A DNA stretch of 20,467 nucleotides from Parasitella parasitica. Lineage: Eukaryota > Mucoromycota > Mucoromycetes > Mucorales > Mucoraceae. Made by a program: the position numbers and the translations under genes. The notes beneath the pieces are model-generated. The model searched no databases. It had not been told where the DNA came from and worked only from the letters and a program-made list of their open reading frames with translations. The stretch lies in contig MU619461.1 in the NCBI GenBank assembly GCA_025201805.1, positions 1 through 20,467 on the forward strand. The letters are read 5' to 3'. Shown here piece after piece: positions 1 through 9,390 of the stretch; positions within the stretch are counted from its first letter, which is position 1, and the number at the start of each line of letters is the position of its first letter.

Positions 1-952
1 CCCAGTTGCTAATGGTGTTGGTGCTGGTATTGGTACTGGTGCTGGTGCTGGTTTTGGTATTAGTGTTGGTGTTGGTGTTGGAAGAAGTTGGCTTTTCTTC
101 TTCTGATGAGATAGACTCATATTTTCTCTTTAAGGCAGCAGGAAGTAGTTTTCCATCTTCTAATATTTTCTTGCATTTCTCAACGTCAGGAACTTCTTCC
201 GATAATGTTGATATCGCCTTTGATAAAACACTTTCTGCATTTTCGCACACCAGCAATAGATCTTCTGTAGGCTTTGTACTTTCATTCAATTGTTCTTGGA
301 ACACCCGTGTGGCAATTGAATACAATAATTGAATTGTGGAGTCATTGCGGAAAGGGTTTACTAAAATCGAAGGGTGTTGACTGATAAAAAATGTGGATAA
401 AGCAACAAAAGGAGAAAGGGGTGATATCAAGCTTGTTTCTATCGAGCTGCCACTCACAAAGTAACACATCTCGGCCCAAGGTTGGCAAGAGTATTGACGA
501 AGAAAAGGGTGTTTTTTGTTTGGTACTGTTTTCTTGGAGACCTCATACTTCATCGAAGAGATAACAAATGTTTACACAATCGGTGGTGTTTTATTGTGTT
601 GGCGATAGATTGATATGGCATAAGACATGAGCCTCAAAACAAAGTCGTTGTCAACTGTATGCTGAATTTCCACCAAAATAGGGAGAAAGCTGCCGTTTTG
701 TGGGGAGTTGGGTAGATATAAAACGTCTGAAATAGTACGAGTTGGCCATTCTGTCGGCCAAGGTGAATAGTTACTTCTTCCTTCGGGTCCAAATATAGTC
801 TCAATGACAATGTCGATCACAGTGGAATTCAATAAAATTTGTTTCGACATCAAGTCTGTGCCTGGTCGTAATTTATGTGGCAGTTGTGAGGATAAAGTTC
901 TCTGGGGAGGTCCGTCATTTTGTGTTTTAGTTTCAGATTGATTGATACCATA
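1..952 (-). pseudogene. PD-(D/E)XK-like (Rpn/YhgA-type) protein, broken and cut by the window edge
   Basis: The minus-strand frame is open from about 952 to the window start apart from one in-frame TAA at 572-574. The part before the TAA carries KLRPGTDLMSKQILL, then SDVLYLPN, then LPILVEIQHTVDNDF followed by an R...Y helix. This D...ExQ layout is the signature of PD-(D/E)XK nuclease-like proteins that are abundant, and mostly uncharacterised, in Mucorales. The same frame continues after the TAA for about 190 codons, with the expected WAEMCYFVSG and later helical segments, and ends in a Glu-rich stretch and an Asn/Ser-Thr repeat tail. No in-frame ATG precedes KLRPGTDL. The nearest upstream ATG frame (MVSIN, near 960) is offset by one base, which suggests a second lesion or a missed intron. 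I therefore call it a pseudogene. The alternative, a truncated 92-aa protein starting at 850, is less likely. Family assignment is from memory of the motif, not a search. Confidence 0.6.
13..82. repeat. Imperfect GGTGTT/GGTGCT hexanucleotide tract
   Basis: About 70 bases of degenerate GGTNNT units. Read on the minus strand in the frame of the PD-(D/E)XK-like gene they encode alternating Asn-Thr and Ser-Thr. The plus-strand reading (Leu-Val repeats) is an artefact of the same tract. Confidence 0.8.
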
Positions 953-1187
953 TGAAGTGAGAAAAACACGATACTAGGTATCATCCTTGCTTCTTCGATT
1001 AATTTAGCAAATCTCTTCCCTCTTCGCATTTTCTCTTGAAAACATACATTATGATTAATACCAACAATCACTAATGGCATGATATTTTGCATATGTTTAC
1101 TTCTTTATTACGCTAATTAATTGACAACACTATAACTTATCCTTCATGATAAAGTAGTCAATAGTACGGCCCCCTAAATATCTCGTA

Positions 1188-1254
1188 AACTGTGAAAAAA
1201 AAAACAGTGTTTTATGTTTTTGGAAGAGTGTCGCACAATTCAGGAAAATATTGT
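1188..1254 (+). repeat. Left terminal inverted repeat of the Tc1/mariner element
   Basis: Bases 1201-1254 read AAAACAGTGT, then a T-rich stretch, then GTGTCGCACAATTCAGGAAA. The right end read in reverse shows AAAACAGTGT, then TATGTTTCTAG, then GTATCGCACAATTTAGGAAA, with one 2-nt gap. The segment 1188-1200 (AACTGTG plus A-run) aligns only loosely with the right end. Confidence 0.75.
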
Positions 1255-1334
1255 CATGATTTTCAAAAAAAAGATGTCGTATGATCTTAGTGATGTTTTT
1301 TTTTCTTTCTCTTCTATAGCTAATTAATACCACA

Positions 1335-2641
1335 ATGAGTTTTTCGTTCTATTTTGAAGATGGTTTAGGAAATGTTGTTGATGAATATGGGAATGACCCA
1401 ATGGACATCACTGACAATGAAAATCCTTTCAAGCTTTCAAGCTGGAAGAATTAAGTTCTTACAGCACTTATGTAGCTTTAAGAGCTAAATCAGTAGATAG
1501 TGAGGTGTTGCAAGGGTGTCAAGAAGAAATGCCGGAGAGTGTTGATAAGCAATCATCTGTCTCAAAACAAAAAACTCATTAAAAGGCAATCGCATCAGTA
1601 ACGAGATTAAAGCCCATGCTGTTCACTTAGTTGATATTCATCCTAGGAACAGTGCAACAGCTGTGGTCTTAGAGCTCAAGTTGGAGCCTAGAACTGTACA
1701 GAGATGGTACAAGACTTGGAAAGAGGACCCGGACGCATTGTTCAAGACTATAGGCCGCCCAAGAATTATTGAACCTGAAGGAGAACTAGCAGAGGCGACC
1801 AAAAGCTTAGTGTCTGACTTCTATTACAAGTATCCCACTGCCACCATAAATCAGTTGATGGATCAGATGACTAGTAGCTTTAAGGGCTTAATCATTTCAA
1901 AAAGAACGCTCTACCGTTATATGGCTGACTTATGGATTTTCACCATTAAAAAGGTTCAATTGGAGCCTGTAGAAAGAAACACCCCAGAGAGAATCCAAAC
2001 AAGAAAAGAATGGGTAGAAATGGTGAAAGAGTTGGGCGTTGACTATATGAGCAACTGTATTTTCATCGATGAGTCAGGGTTCAATGTAAACCTGAGAAGA
2101 ACTCAAGGCTCGGCACCAAAAGGGGAGGCTGCTAAAGTCAAAGTATTAACTGCGAAAGTCAATTCAATTTCTATCCTGGGTGCCATTTCTGCTAAAAGCT
2201 TGATTAAAATCAGCTTGAGAAAGCCCATGCCACCTTCAAAGAAAAGAAAGCTAGCCGGTGGCAGAAAGCAGCAAACAAAGGGCACGGTAATCAATCACTA
2301 TGTCAATTTTATTAAGGACGTTCTTGCTGAGATGGACAAATTTCCTGAAATGAAGGGACATTATCTGATCATGGATAATGCGCCCATACATACAGGTAAA
2401 ATAATTGGTGAGATGATTGAAGAGCGCGGCTACAAGTGCATTTACTTGCCACCTTACTCTCCAGAACTCAACCCAATAGAACAATTTTGGTCTGTTGTTA
2501 AGAGTAGTGTGAAAAAGAGAGTTTGCGCTTGAAAAAGATACTATTCCTCAAATAATTGCAGATGCTAGCAACCAAGTTGCCCAGTCATCTTTTGAAGGGT
2601 TTGCACACTATTTTCCTAAATTGTGCGATACTCTTTTCTAG
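1335..2641 (+). pseudogene. Tc1/mariner (IS630 family) DD34E transposase, three frameshifts
   Basis: The longest intact frame (to the TGA at 2530-2532) holds a helix-turn-helix (EPRTVQRWYKTW, about 1684-1719) and the DDE domain: first Asp in FIDESGFN (codon 2068), second Asp in MDNAPIH (2374), and Glu in NPIEQFW (2479), with 34 residues between the last two. Family knowledge makes this a cut-and-paste transposase. The protein should start at MSFSFYFEDG (1335), just inside the left repeat. Three lesions split it: an 8-bp tandem duplication at 1427-1442; a shift at the A-run 1566-1574, where the frame ends in TAA; and a shift near 2509-2530 in VKSSVKK. After that third point the family-typical tail (LEKDTIPQIIADASNQV) continues in another frame to a TAG at 2639. 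All catalytic residues remain, but no continuous protein can be made. Confidence 0.85.
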
Positions 2642-2679
2642 AAACATACGACACTGTTTTATTAAAAAGTGCGACACTT
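2605..2679 (-). repeat. Right terminal inverted repeat of the Tc1/mariner element
   Basis: Reverse-complement partner of 1188-1254. It contains two extra copies of the GTGCGACA-type motif (2621 and 2669 regions). The final 37 bases of the transposase frame, including its TAG stop at 2639-2641, lie inside this repeat, an overlap of coding end and terminal repeat. Confidence 0.75.
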
Positions 2680-2681
2680 TA

Positions 2682-3077
2682 ATTTTTTTTCTTGCGACAT
2701 CATTTTGGCAAAAGGTGTATTATTATGTGATTACTAACGAAAACCGATCATGCTGATATAATAAAAAACGTCCCCAGGATAACAACAGCAAGTCTTGAAA
2801 ATTAAATGGAGCATTTTTCTTTCTCAATAAAAACCAAGAAGCTGAATACACTCAATAAACCACCAGTGAGACTGTAAATAATACTTTACTTTGTGAGGCT
2901 CTGTGAAAATGTCGGTCAAGACAGCCTACTTGCTTTGTTAAAAAAGACCTTCTTTCCGACATCTTTTGAGTTAACGATCTTTATCAGGTGCCAGATAAAT
3001 ATGACATACGGTATTATATTAGTTTTTATTTTCTTTTTTGAATAATAAAGCGAGGTATGTATAAAAATTAAGTTAAA

Positions 3078-3109
<32 letters not shown>

Positions 3110-3498
3110 GATGATTACAAGTAATATCAAATGCTGATAGCAGAATTAGCAGAATTATTTTACCCACCAGGGCATAAAAAAAATGTGAAAATGCAACATA
3201 AATGTGTATATATAAGGGAAGAGTGGCATAGAGTTGAGCAAATGTAAAAAAGCTAATTGATACAATTGTTGTCGTAAACATAAAAGAAATATAAACATTG
3301 ATGTGTGAGAATCAACGATGAATGTGATACATGCAATGAGATGAATGAATGATTGAATTAGCTATGCTATCGTACATAGTCGTATTAAAATGGGGTTTGA
3401 GGGGACACGAAGAGGAGAGGTTCACGAGAAAAAGGGGCGATTGATAGAAAGGATTCATAATATTGGATCAACCAATAGAGATGATTAAAGAAAAGGAT
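2682..3498. other. AT-rich intergenic DNA with a T27 run
   Basis: No gene is supported. It contains a 27-base T run (3083-3109) and the likely 3' untranslated region of the Myb gene on the minus strand. A minus-strand open frame across the T run encodes only a Lys homopolymer in low-complexity sequence and is not credible. Confidence 0.7.
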
Positions 3499-4170
3499 TT
3501 AGCTTTGACGTGATGCCTTTCTCTTGATGATGCTGTTACTGCCGACTTTTGTGGATCTTATTTCACATTCTTTCCAGTTTCTGTTTCCCATATCTTGCGC
3601 AACGGCTTTCCAAGCTTGCTTGAATAATCTCGAGTTTTTCTTGATAGCCAGCATTAAAAGACGGTACTCAGAGTCAGACCACTCTCGTTGTTCCAACGAC
3701 TTTGCTTGCAGTGTCTTGAAGCGGCCCCAGCAGCATCCTCTTGAACGATGGGGCAGATAAACGGTAGAAATCATGGCCCAGGATAAACCTTGAGAATAGC
3801 CTTGTTGTAATAACTGATCCTCTTCAGAAGACCATGGAGTACGTGTCTGGGAATGCATCTGGCGATTACCGTTTGAGCGTTGGACAATAGGTCCAGCATT
3901 GTCAACAGCAGAAACGGTAGCAGGAGCAACGGCAGCAGTAGAGGCAGAGGCAGTAATAGGTGAAGACGGAGTATCAATTTCTGGAGATGAAGGAAATGAA
4001 TAGTAAGAGCTACTGGATGAACTTGCTGGACTGCCGGGAGATGAAGGGCATGATGATGAAGTCCAAGAAGGCTGGCGCTGGTGGAATTGATTTGCTAGTT
4101 TTTGCTCATGCGAATACAAATTGGTTGTCTCGATGGATTGTTGAGAGCACAATAAACTTTTGATATCCAT
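3499..4170 (-). CDS. Two-repeat Myb/SANT DNA-binding protein
   Basis: A single uninterrupted frame of 223 aa starts at the ATG at 4170. Residues 33-90 are low complexity, rich in Ser/Pro and then Ala/Val/Thr. Two Myb-like repeats follow. The first spans about residues 110-155, with Trp113, Trp131 and Trp148 at roughly 18-residue spacing and an acidic SSEED helix start. The second spans about residues 162-208, with Trp164, Trp187 and Trp199. The C-terminus is basic (IIKRKASR), a possible nuclear localisation signal. Myb repeats of this form bind DNA, so a nuclear transcription regulator is inferred; its targets cannot be read from the sequence. It lacks introns, unlike most neighbours. A TATA-like box lies about 120 bases upstream of the ATG, and a very long gene-free region lies beyond it, as is common for developmentally controlled regulators. 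Confidence 0.82.
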   Translation of the reverse strand: MDIKSLLCSQQSIETTNLYSHEQKLANQFHQRQPSWTSSSCPSSPGSPASSSSSSYYSFPSSPEIDTPSSPITASASTAAVAPATVSAVDNAGPIVQRSNGNRQMHSQTRTPWSSEEDQLLQQGYSQGLSWAMISTVYLPHRSRGCCWGRFKTLQAKSLEQREWSDSEYRLLMLAIKKNSRLFKQAWKAVAQDMGNRNWKECEIRSTKVGSNSIIKRKASRQS

Positions 4171-4289
4171 TATATTTTGCAGTTTTAGTGGTTGAGGGTA
4201 AGAAAGCGTTCGTTTACAAAGAAGAAGTAATGAGGAAGGAAAAAAGATGATTTTTTTAAAAAAACAAGTGATTTCAGAAAAAACTCTAT

Positions 4290-4299
4290 CTTTATATAG
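4290..4299 (-). promoter_or_regulatory. TATA-like box of the Myb gene
   Basis: The minus strand reads CTATATAAAG about 120 bases upstream of the Myb ATG, next to a pyrimidine-rich stretch. It is a plausible core promoter element, judged by position and consensus only. Confidence 0.45.
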
Positions 4300-5220
4300 C
4301 TTCTCTATTGTGCCCCTTTCATATATGCTCTCCTCGATTGTTTGAGATCAGCCCAAATCATCCCAAAAAGCTGCACCTGTCAACCATTTCCTCTCTCTCT
4401 CTTTGAAAAATAGGAGATGGATATATTAGACTAAATGCAAGGTTACACGAACAAGTAGGATCATAGTGTCAGATTTCATTGTACAATAGCTGTACCTGTG
4501 TGTATCTGTGTGTGTGTGTAAGTGTGTATGTGCGCTTTTCATGTATCAGTTCCTGGTTTTTGATTAGGCCCACACAGATAATACCAGCCAGCCATTTGTA
4601 TAATAAATGAGGAGCTTGCGATATATGATTTGCGATTCATTTGATCAGAATAAAATTAATCGCAATATTGCCGTAAGCTCAGCTAATCTCCTATACAGTC
4701 TTGTAGATTGGATTAGTCATTTTATCATGACTTATTCTAGGTGTTGTCTCTCAAAAAAGACAAAATGGGACCTCATTTTCGTTTTACTAAATGAGTCTAT
4801 TAATCCGACATGATAAATTCATGTATACGATCATGGTTCATTTTGCTATATTCTAGCCTTGGTACTGCTTGAATCCCTCAATTCCTGCCTGTTCCTCCAC
4901 GTTTGTAAAGGAGATGAAAGGGAATGGGAGAGAAAAAAAAAATAGCGAATCGTTTAGCACGCTAAACAAGAAATAGAGAAGCCATCTACATTCTATAAAG
5001 AACCCTTGTTGCAATCACTACAGCGAAAGAGATGCGCTTGACTTCACGTTGTCAAGGGGAGGGAGACAAAAAGGGATCCTAAGCTAGTCTGTAATATCTC
5101 GCCTTTTCATTTCGATTTGTATATTTTATTATTTTCAAGGAGCATCTGAATACCCTCCTCGTAATTCCACCTTCTTTATTTCTATTCCTTCCTCCTCTTC
5201 AACCTACATTTGCTTTGAAT

Positions 5221-5256
5221 GCCTGCTGCTGCTGCTGCTGCCCGCTGCCTGCTGCT
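5221..5256. repeat. CTG trinucleotide repeat (interrupted)
   Basis: Five to six tandem CTG units, a CCGCTGC interruption, then more CTG units. It is not within any frame I can support as coding. Confidence 0.8.
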
Positions 5257-6634
5257 CTATTTTCTGCGGGATGTGGGTGCTTCTGCTTTTACTGCGTTGC
5301 AAAAAAACATCCCCTTGCCTCATGTCATGATGATAAATTTTGCTAAATAATAGAGAAAAACGCGCGTTGGTCCCGTTTTTATTAATATTCTTGTGCAGTT
5401 CTTTTTGGTCATGCTAGTATTAAAACCAATATAATGATTATTGAATCAAAATTTTATTGACATTCTTTGCTGACCCAGCGAATTTTCGTTTTTAGTTGCA
5501 TGCAACATCTCGTTTCTTTTCTTTACTAGCGTAAATATACAGATCCATTGCTCGATTTTCGCAACTTGAGGATTTTTGTTTAGCTCTATTTTTCCATGAA
5601 ATATGCCATGATGGACTTTTTGTAATAGTCATCCCCTTAATTTTGTATATATATTATCATGATGCGCTTGTACATGATGCGTGAGTGTGTGTGTGTATGT
5701 GTTTTTTTTTACTCGTTACTATGATCCCCTATAGCATCTAAAAACCAAAAATAAAATAAAAAAGTAACCACTCTCCTAAAGTTTTACTGTAGATTAAAAT
5801 TTAGTGTTATCATAATTGAGTAAAACATCCACGTTTTTTTTCTTTTTTTAGTGTCTATATCAATAGCAATGATACCAGCTTACTTCAATAAACCGCCATA
5901 TTATATATATTTATGTACCTCGTTCAAAATGTAAAACGCCCAGACGATCGCAAGATTACATAAATGTATCTATTGTCATGAGTGAATAGATATGTATATT
6001 ACTGCTTCATCTAATTGTACTGTATACTATTTGAGCATTTAAAAATTAAGATGCAAGGTCCATCTAAAGTACATTTTAATACTTTAGCATGCTATGAAGG
6101 AGGAGCATACAACAAGAATCTCGGATGATATGCAGCGAGGGAGTAAGACCATATGCATATATCCATTAATTTCTATATTCAATTTCAATAAATAGGAGGT
6201 CGTTCAATGTTTATTCAGGGTCTGGGCATCCGTGCATACATCTTTTCCAGTGAGCAATTCATAAGTTTAGAAAGAAATGAAAGATACGAATCTGTTACAA
6301 ATTGGCTGTACCAACACTATTTCCTTTTATAAAAGTATATTTCCAGCACTGGCTACCACTAGATGTTGAAAATACACAGAAAGCCTGTATCGTAGGCACA
6401 ATGTCTATGTATGAGATGTATCAGCGCTGCAATATGATACATTAATAAAGCCTTGGTTGTGAAGAAAGCACAAACTATGCAGTAAAACTACAGAACATAC
6501 GTTTATTTTGCTTACTGGGTATTCAAATCATACATCGCAGCCATTTTTAATGATTTGTTGACGCTAGACCCTAAACCTGAATACATACATACATACTTAC
6601 AAATGTATACATGCTCACAACAGGGCTTACTTTT

Positions 6635-6646
6635 GGGGGGGGGGGG
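6635..6646. repeat. G12 homopolymer followed by CGCG
   Basis: Twelve consecutive G bases and then CGCG, in otherwise AT-rich noncoding DNA. Confidence 0.9.
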
Positions 6647-8106
6647 CGCGAAAATAAAAAAAGAGTAATATCTACATTGATTAAACTTACTAATGCAAGT
6701 TTTCGAAAAATGCGATATGTGGGCTAATTGGCGCATTGTACAATGGATGGTGATGAATACATAACCTTGCGTATCAAGACCCTCTTCCAATTTGTTCTTT
6801 AAAAGCCATGCTTTTTTCCTATATTGCAGATTATAATAACAGCCATGCCCTGCTTTCTCACCACCTCAGGAATTCTTTCATGTAACGCATCACACTTTAT
6901 GAAAGGAAATTCAGCAACTTAATTACTTGCCTGCCTTGAGTTGCATATGTGTATACAACTTTTTGCATTAGTAAAGAGTCTCTTCCATGTAGGTGTAATC
7001 TTGTGTGCGTGCGTTTCTTTTCCCAGGCTTTAGCCGCGGATGTTTCTGGTAGGATGACCTCGATATGTGCGTGTGCGTGTGTGTGTGTGCGTTCAAACAC
7101 AGTAGTTGTATCATACATGATTCTCTCCCCTTTCGTTTTGCTAAACTTTCTCGGCAATGATATGGTTACATTTAATAAATGTCATGACAAGTCTCACTGT
7201 AATTCTCCTGCTTTGGAATCACTCCTTTAACAATTGCCTTTTGTCTGATCCCCTTTCAATTGAGCGATGATTTGCTTTATTTCTCCCTTTTTGCTTTGTT
7301 TTCATTTGTTAGCAAAACCCGGCGATTCTTGCACAAAATGTACATATCGATCACTTTCTTTGCTCTCCTTGCTCAGTTTTTGAAATAGTCATACCATCTT
7401 TTCTTCTCCTATATATGTTGGATAGCCACGCAGCAATGCCTTTTATGGGCTTGAGCATCGGATTATATCATCTTCGCTAGGATCGTCTTGTAATTGCTTT
7501 CTATAAAGCATCTGATTTCAGTTTCTTTTTTTTTGTTCTTTTCTCATTTAAAAAACAATTGGCTATGTACAACGATTTCAGTAAATCCAAACATAAACAG
7601 ATGTAAACATAAAAATAAAAATAAAATCTGCCACGTTAAATCATGCCATGTAGAAACGTGCTTTTTCACAGCCTAAAGCTTCGGTGTTGATATCATAAAT
7701 GTTAAGAATATTGCATTTCAAAACTATCGTCCAGGGCAGCCAACTTAAACTTAAAAAATCTCGGCACAACTTCTCATTTAGTCAATTCTTGATTGAATTT
7801 TCATGATGTAAAATTGATCCTTGACCTAGAAAACCCATGTTTCAGGGCAAAAAAGTTCTTGAAAGCGAAAAAAAAAACATGGTTTGCGCAGTGAATAGTA
7901 AATGGTGCATGAAAACCAAGCTTTTTTTTCTTTCTTAGATGTAAATGTCAATTCCTACAACATATGCCCTAATATATTTCTTGAATTTTTACAGTCTTTT
8001 AATGATAAGGTAGAGGGGAAGAAAAAGAAAAAAAAAAGAGACAAAATGGATGATAAACAAGGAATTCTAAATTAATATATAACAAGGCGGGATTTTTTTT
8101 TGTTTA

Positions 8107-8965
8107 CTAGAATTGCTCAACTTGACCTTTGTGATAGTAACTAATCAAATCAACACTGAATTCAGCAAGTTGATGGTAAAAAAGTTTACAAAGATGGGCT
8201 TGATTTGTTGAGAGAGTTTCACCTTCCATACAAATGGTATATGGGACAAGCAATGTGACAATACCGTTCTTCAGCACAGTAGGCATCCCAAGTGATCTGA
8301 TAAGAGGCTCCATGTTGTGAGGCATAGGATCAGCGCCACGCTTGACAGGACCTTCAGGAAGTGTAATTGTTTCGGTAGCAATGGCTCCAGAACGAGCATA
8401 ATCAGGCTTTACGAATTCAGCAAAATATTTCTGGACCTCTGCAGGTTGCTTGTTTGTGAAAAGAAGACCAACCTCGCTTGATAATGCCTATGTCAGACCC
8501 CAACATCAATACAAATTTCACAATTGTCGCAGATCCAATATTATTATTACCTTGGCAATTTCAGACAAACGCTCCTTATACTCTTCTTCAGTAGTTGTAC
8601 CAAGAGCCTTGGCCATCACACGATTCTTGCCATAAAAGAAACGAGAATCTTTGAATTCATGGCGGATCTCCTTAAGATATGTGTTGCGCATGTCTTTAAC
8701 AGAATACAAATACAAGTAATCATATTTATCAACACATTGATGAATCTATAATGGTATATACTTCAGCACGATGGAATTCCTTCTACCAATGTATGTGTAT
8801 AATAATTACATCTTCAATCAACTTTTCCTTTCCTTCACGACCCTTCTTATCAGTTTGAGTTAAGGCAACTATACAAAACCTTTAAACAAGGATTCTACAA
8901 CAAAAAGCACTTTTTTTTTATTGTCGAATCAACTTACCAACAGTACTACGTTTTGACTTGGGCAT
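8107..8965 (-). CDS. MRT4: Ribosome assembly factor Mrt4 (P0-like)
   Basis: Four exons (8965-8938, 8868-8810, 8745-8551, 8487-8107) with introns of 69, 64 and 63 nt give 220 aa. The N-terminus MPKSKRSTVVALTQTDKKGR is the hallmark of Mrt4. Further matches are KALGTTTEEEYKERL, the EVGLLFTN segment and LPEGPV. Mrt4 is a nucleolar paralogue of ribosomal stalk protein P0. It holds the P0 site on pre-60S particles and is later exchanged for P0, so it acts in large-subunit maturation. The protein lacks the acidic P0 C-terminal tail, as expected for Mrt4, and its length is close to that of the yeast protein. All three junctions are GT-AG and keep frame. It is followed downstream by the long gene-free tract. 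Its start lies 425 bases downstream of the kinase stop codon, on the same strand. Confidence 0.93.
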
Positions 8966-9390
8966 ATTGTATATTTGAATCAGGAAGAGACAAGTTGCTT
9001 TTTTTTTTATCTATCAAACTTTTCTTTTTGAGAGAAGTTGCTCTCGTCTTTACAGTCACCGGAGGGTAGAGAGTCACCCAAATCAAAGTTGTGGCTGCAT
9101 CAATGGGTTCAATATGCAGCTCAACTATAATTCAAACATGTCACTCATGCTCATGTTGTATAAAATAAAAACGGTGCTGTCAATGTGCCTCCATAATCGG
9201 TTGTTATGGCATTTTGGTTTCCTGGTTGCTAGGGTTGGAGATAAATCATTGACCAATTTGATACAGAACTCAAACAGATAAAAAAAAAGAAAAGTTGGCA
9301 TGATAAATAGAAATGCCATGCACTGCTCTATGTAGATCTGTTGACAAAAGAATACGTAGGATATGTACATGCTTTTTTATGTTATTGTTT
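8966..9390. other. Intergenic region between the kinase and MRT4
   Basis: Holds the MRT4 upstream region and the kinase 3' flank. A short inverted repeat (GCTGCAT at 9094-9100 and ATGCAGC at 9114-9120, 13-base loop) is visible. No gene is supported. Confidence 0.6.

Larger units (their letters stand above)
1188..2679 (+). mobile_element. Tc1/mariner transposon fossil
   Basis: A roughly 1.5-kb element with inverted terminal repeats enclosing a degraded DD34E transposase. The proposed outer ends sit next to TA dinucleotides (1186-1187 and 2680-2681), which fits the TA target-site duplication of IS630/Tc1/mariner elements. The inner parts of the repeats (1201-1254 against 2605-2660) match well by eye. 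The outer 13-20 bases match less well, so the exact ends are inferred. Repeat-internal motifs of the form TGTCGYAY occur several times at both ends (for example 1228-1235, 1275-1282, and in reverse at 2622-2629, 2645-2652, 2669-2676 and 2692-2699) and are candidate transposase-binding sites. The copy is probably immobile because its transposase frame is broken. Confidence 0.8.
4171..8106. other. Long gene-free tract (3.9 kb)
   Basis: I find no coding exon chain, tRNA or rRNA here on either strand. Open frames are short, low in complexity and without family motifs. The tract is AT-rich with scattered microsatellites (TG repeats at about 4499-4533, 5681-5701 and 7063-7092; CTG near 5221; G12 at 6635), pyrimidine-rich blocks (about 4388-4406 and 5145-5210) and a TACA/TACT repeat near 6581-6600. 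It covers the upstream region of the Myb gene and the 3' flank of MRT4. An untranslated or noncoding transcript cannot be excluded by eye. Confidence 0.6.

Noticed and set aside
6-332. Plus-strand 108-aa frame with Leu-Val repeats
   Set aside because: It is antisense to the PD-(D/E)XK-like gene, and the Leu-Val run is the reverse reading of the hexanucleotide tract.
850-1092. Minus-strand 80-aa frame overlapping the 5' end of the PD-(D/E)XK-like gene
   Set aside because: It may hold part of the original N-terminus in a shifted frame, but its C-terminal half is out of frame with the recognisable family sequence, so I did not annotate it as a separate gene.
2916-3281. Minus-strand 121-aa frame
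   Set aside because: Low-complexity translation dominated by a Lys run from the T27 tract; no domain.
4607-4813. Plus-strand 68-aa frame in the gene-free tract
   Set aside because: No motif, no splice partners, and a length expected by chance.
6897-7230. Overlapping frames on both strands around the TG repeat near 7063-7092
   Set aside because: Both are driven by the dinucleotide repeat (Cys-Val/Ala and Thr-His runs), with no family signal.
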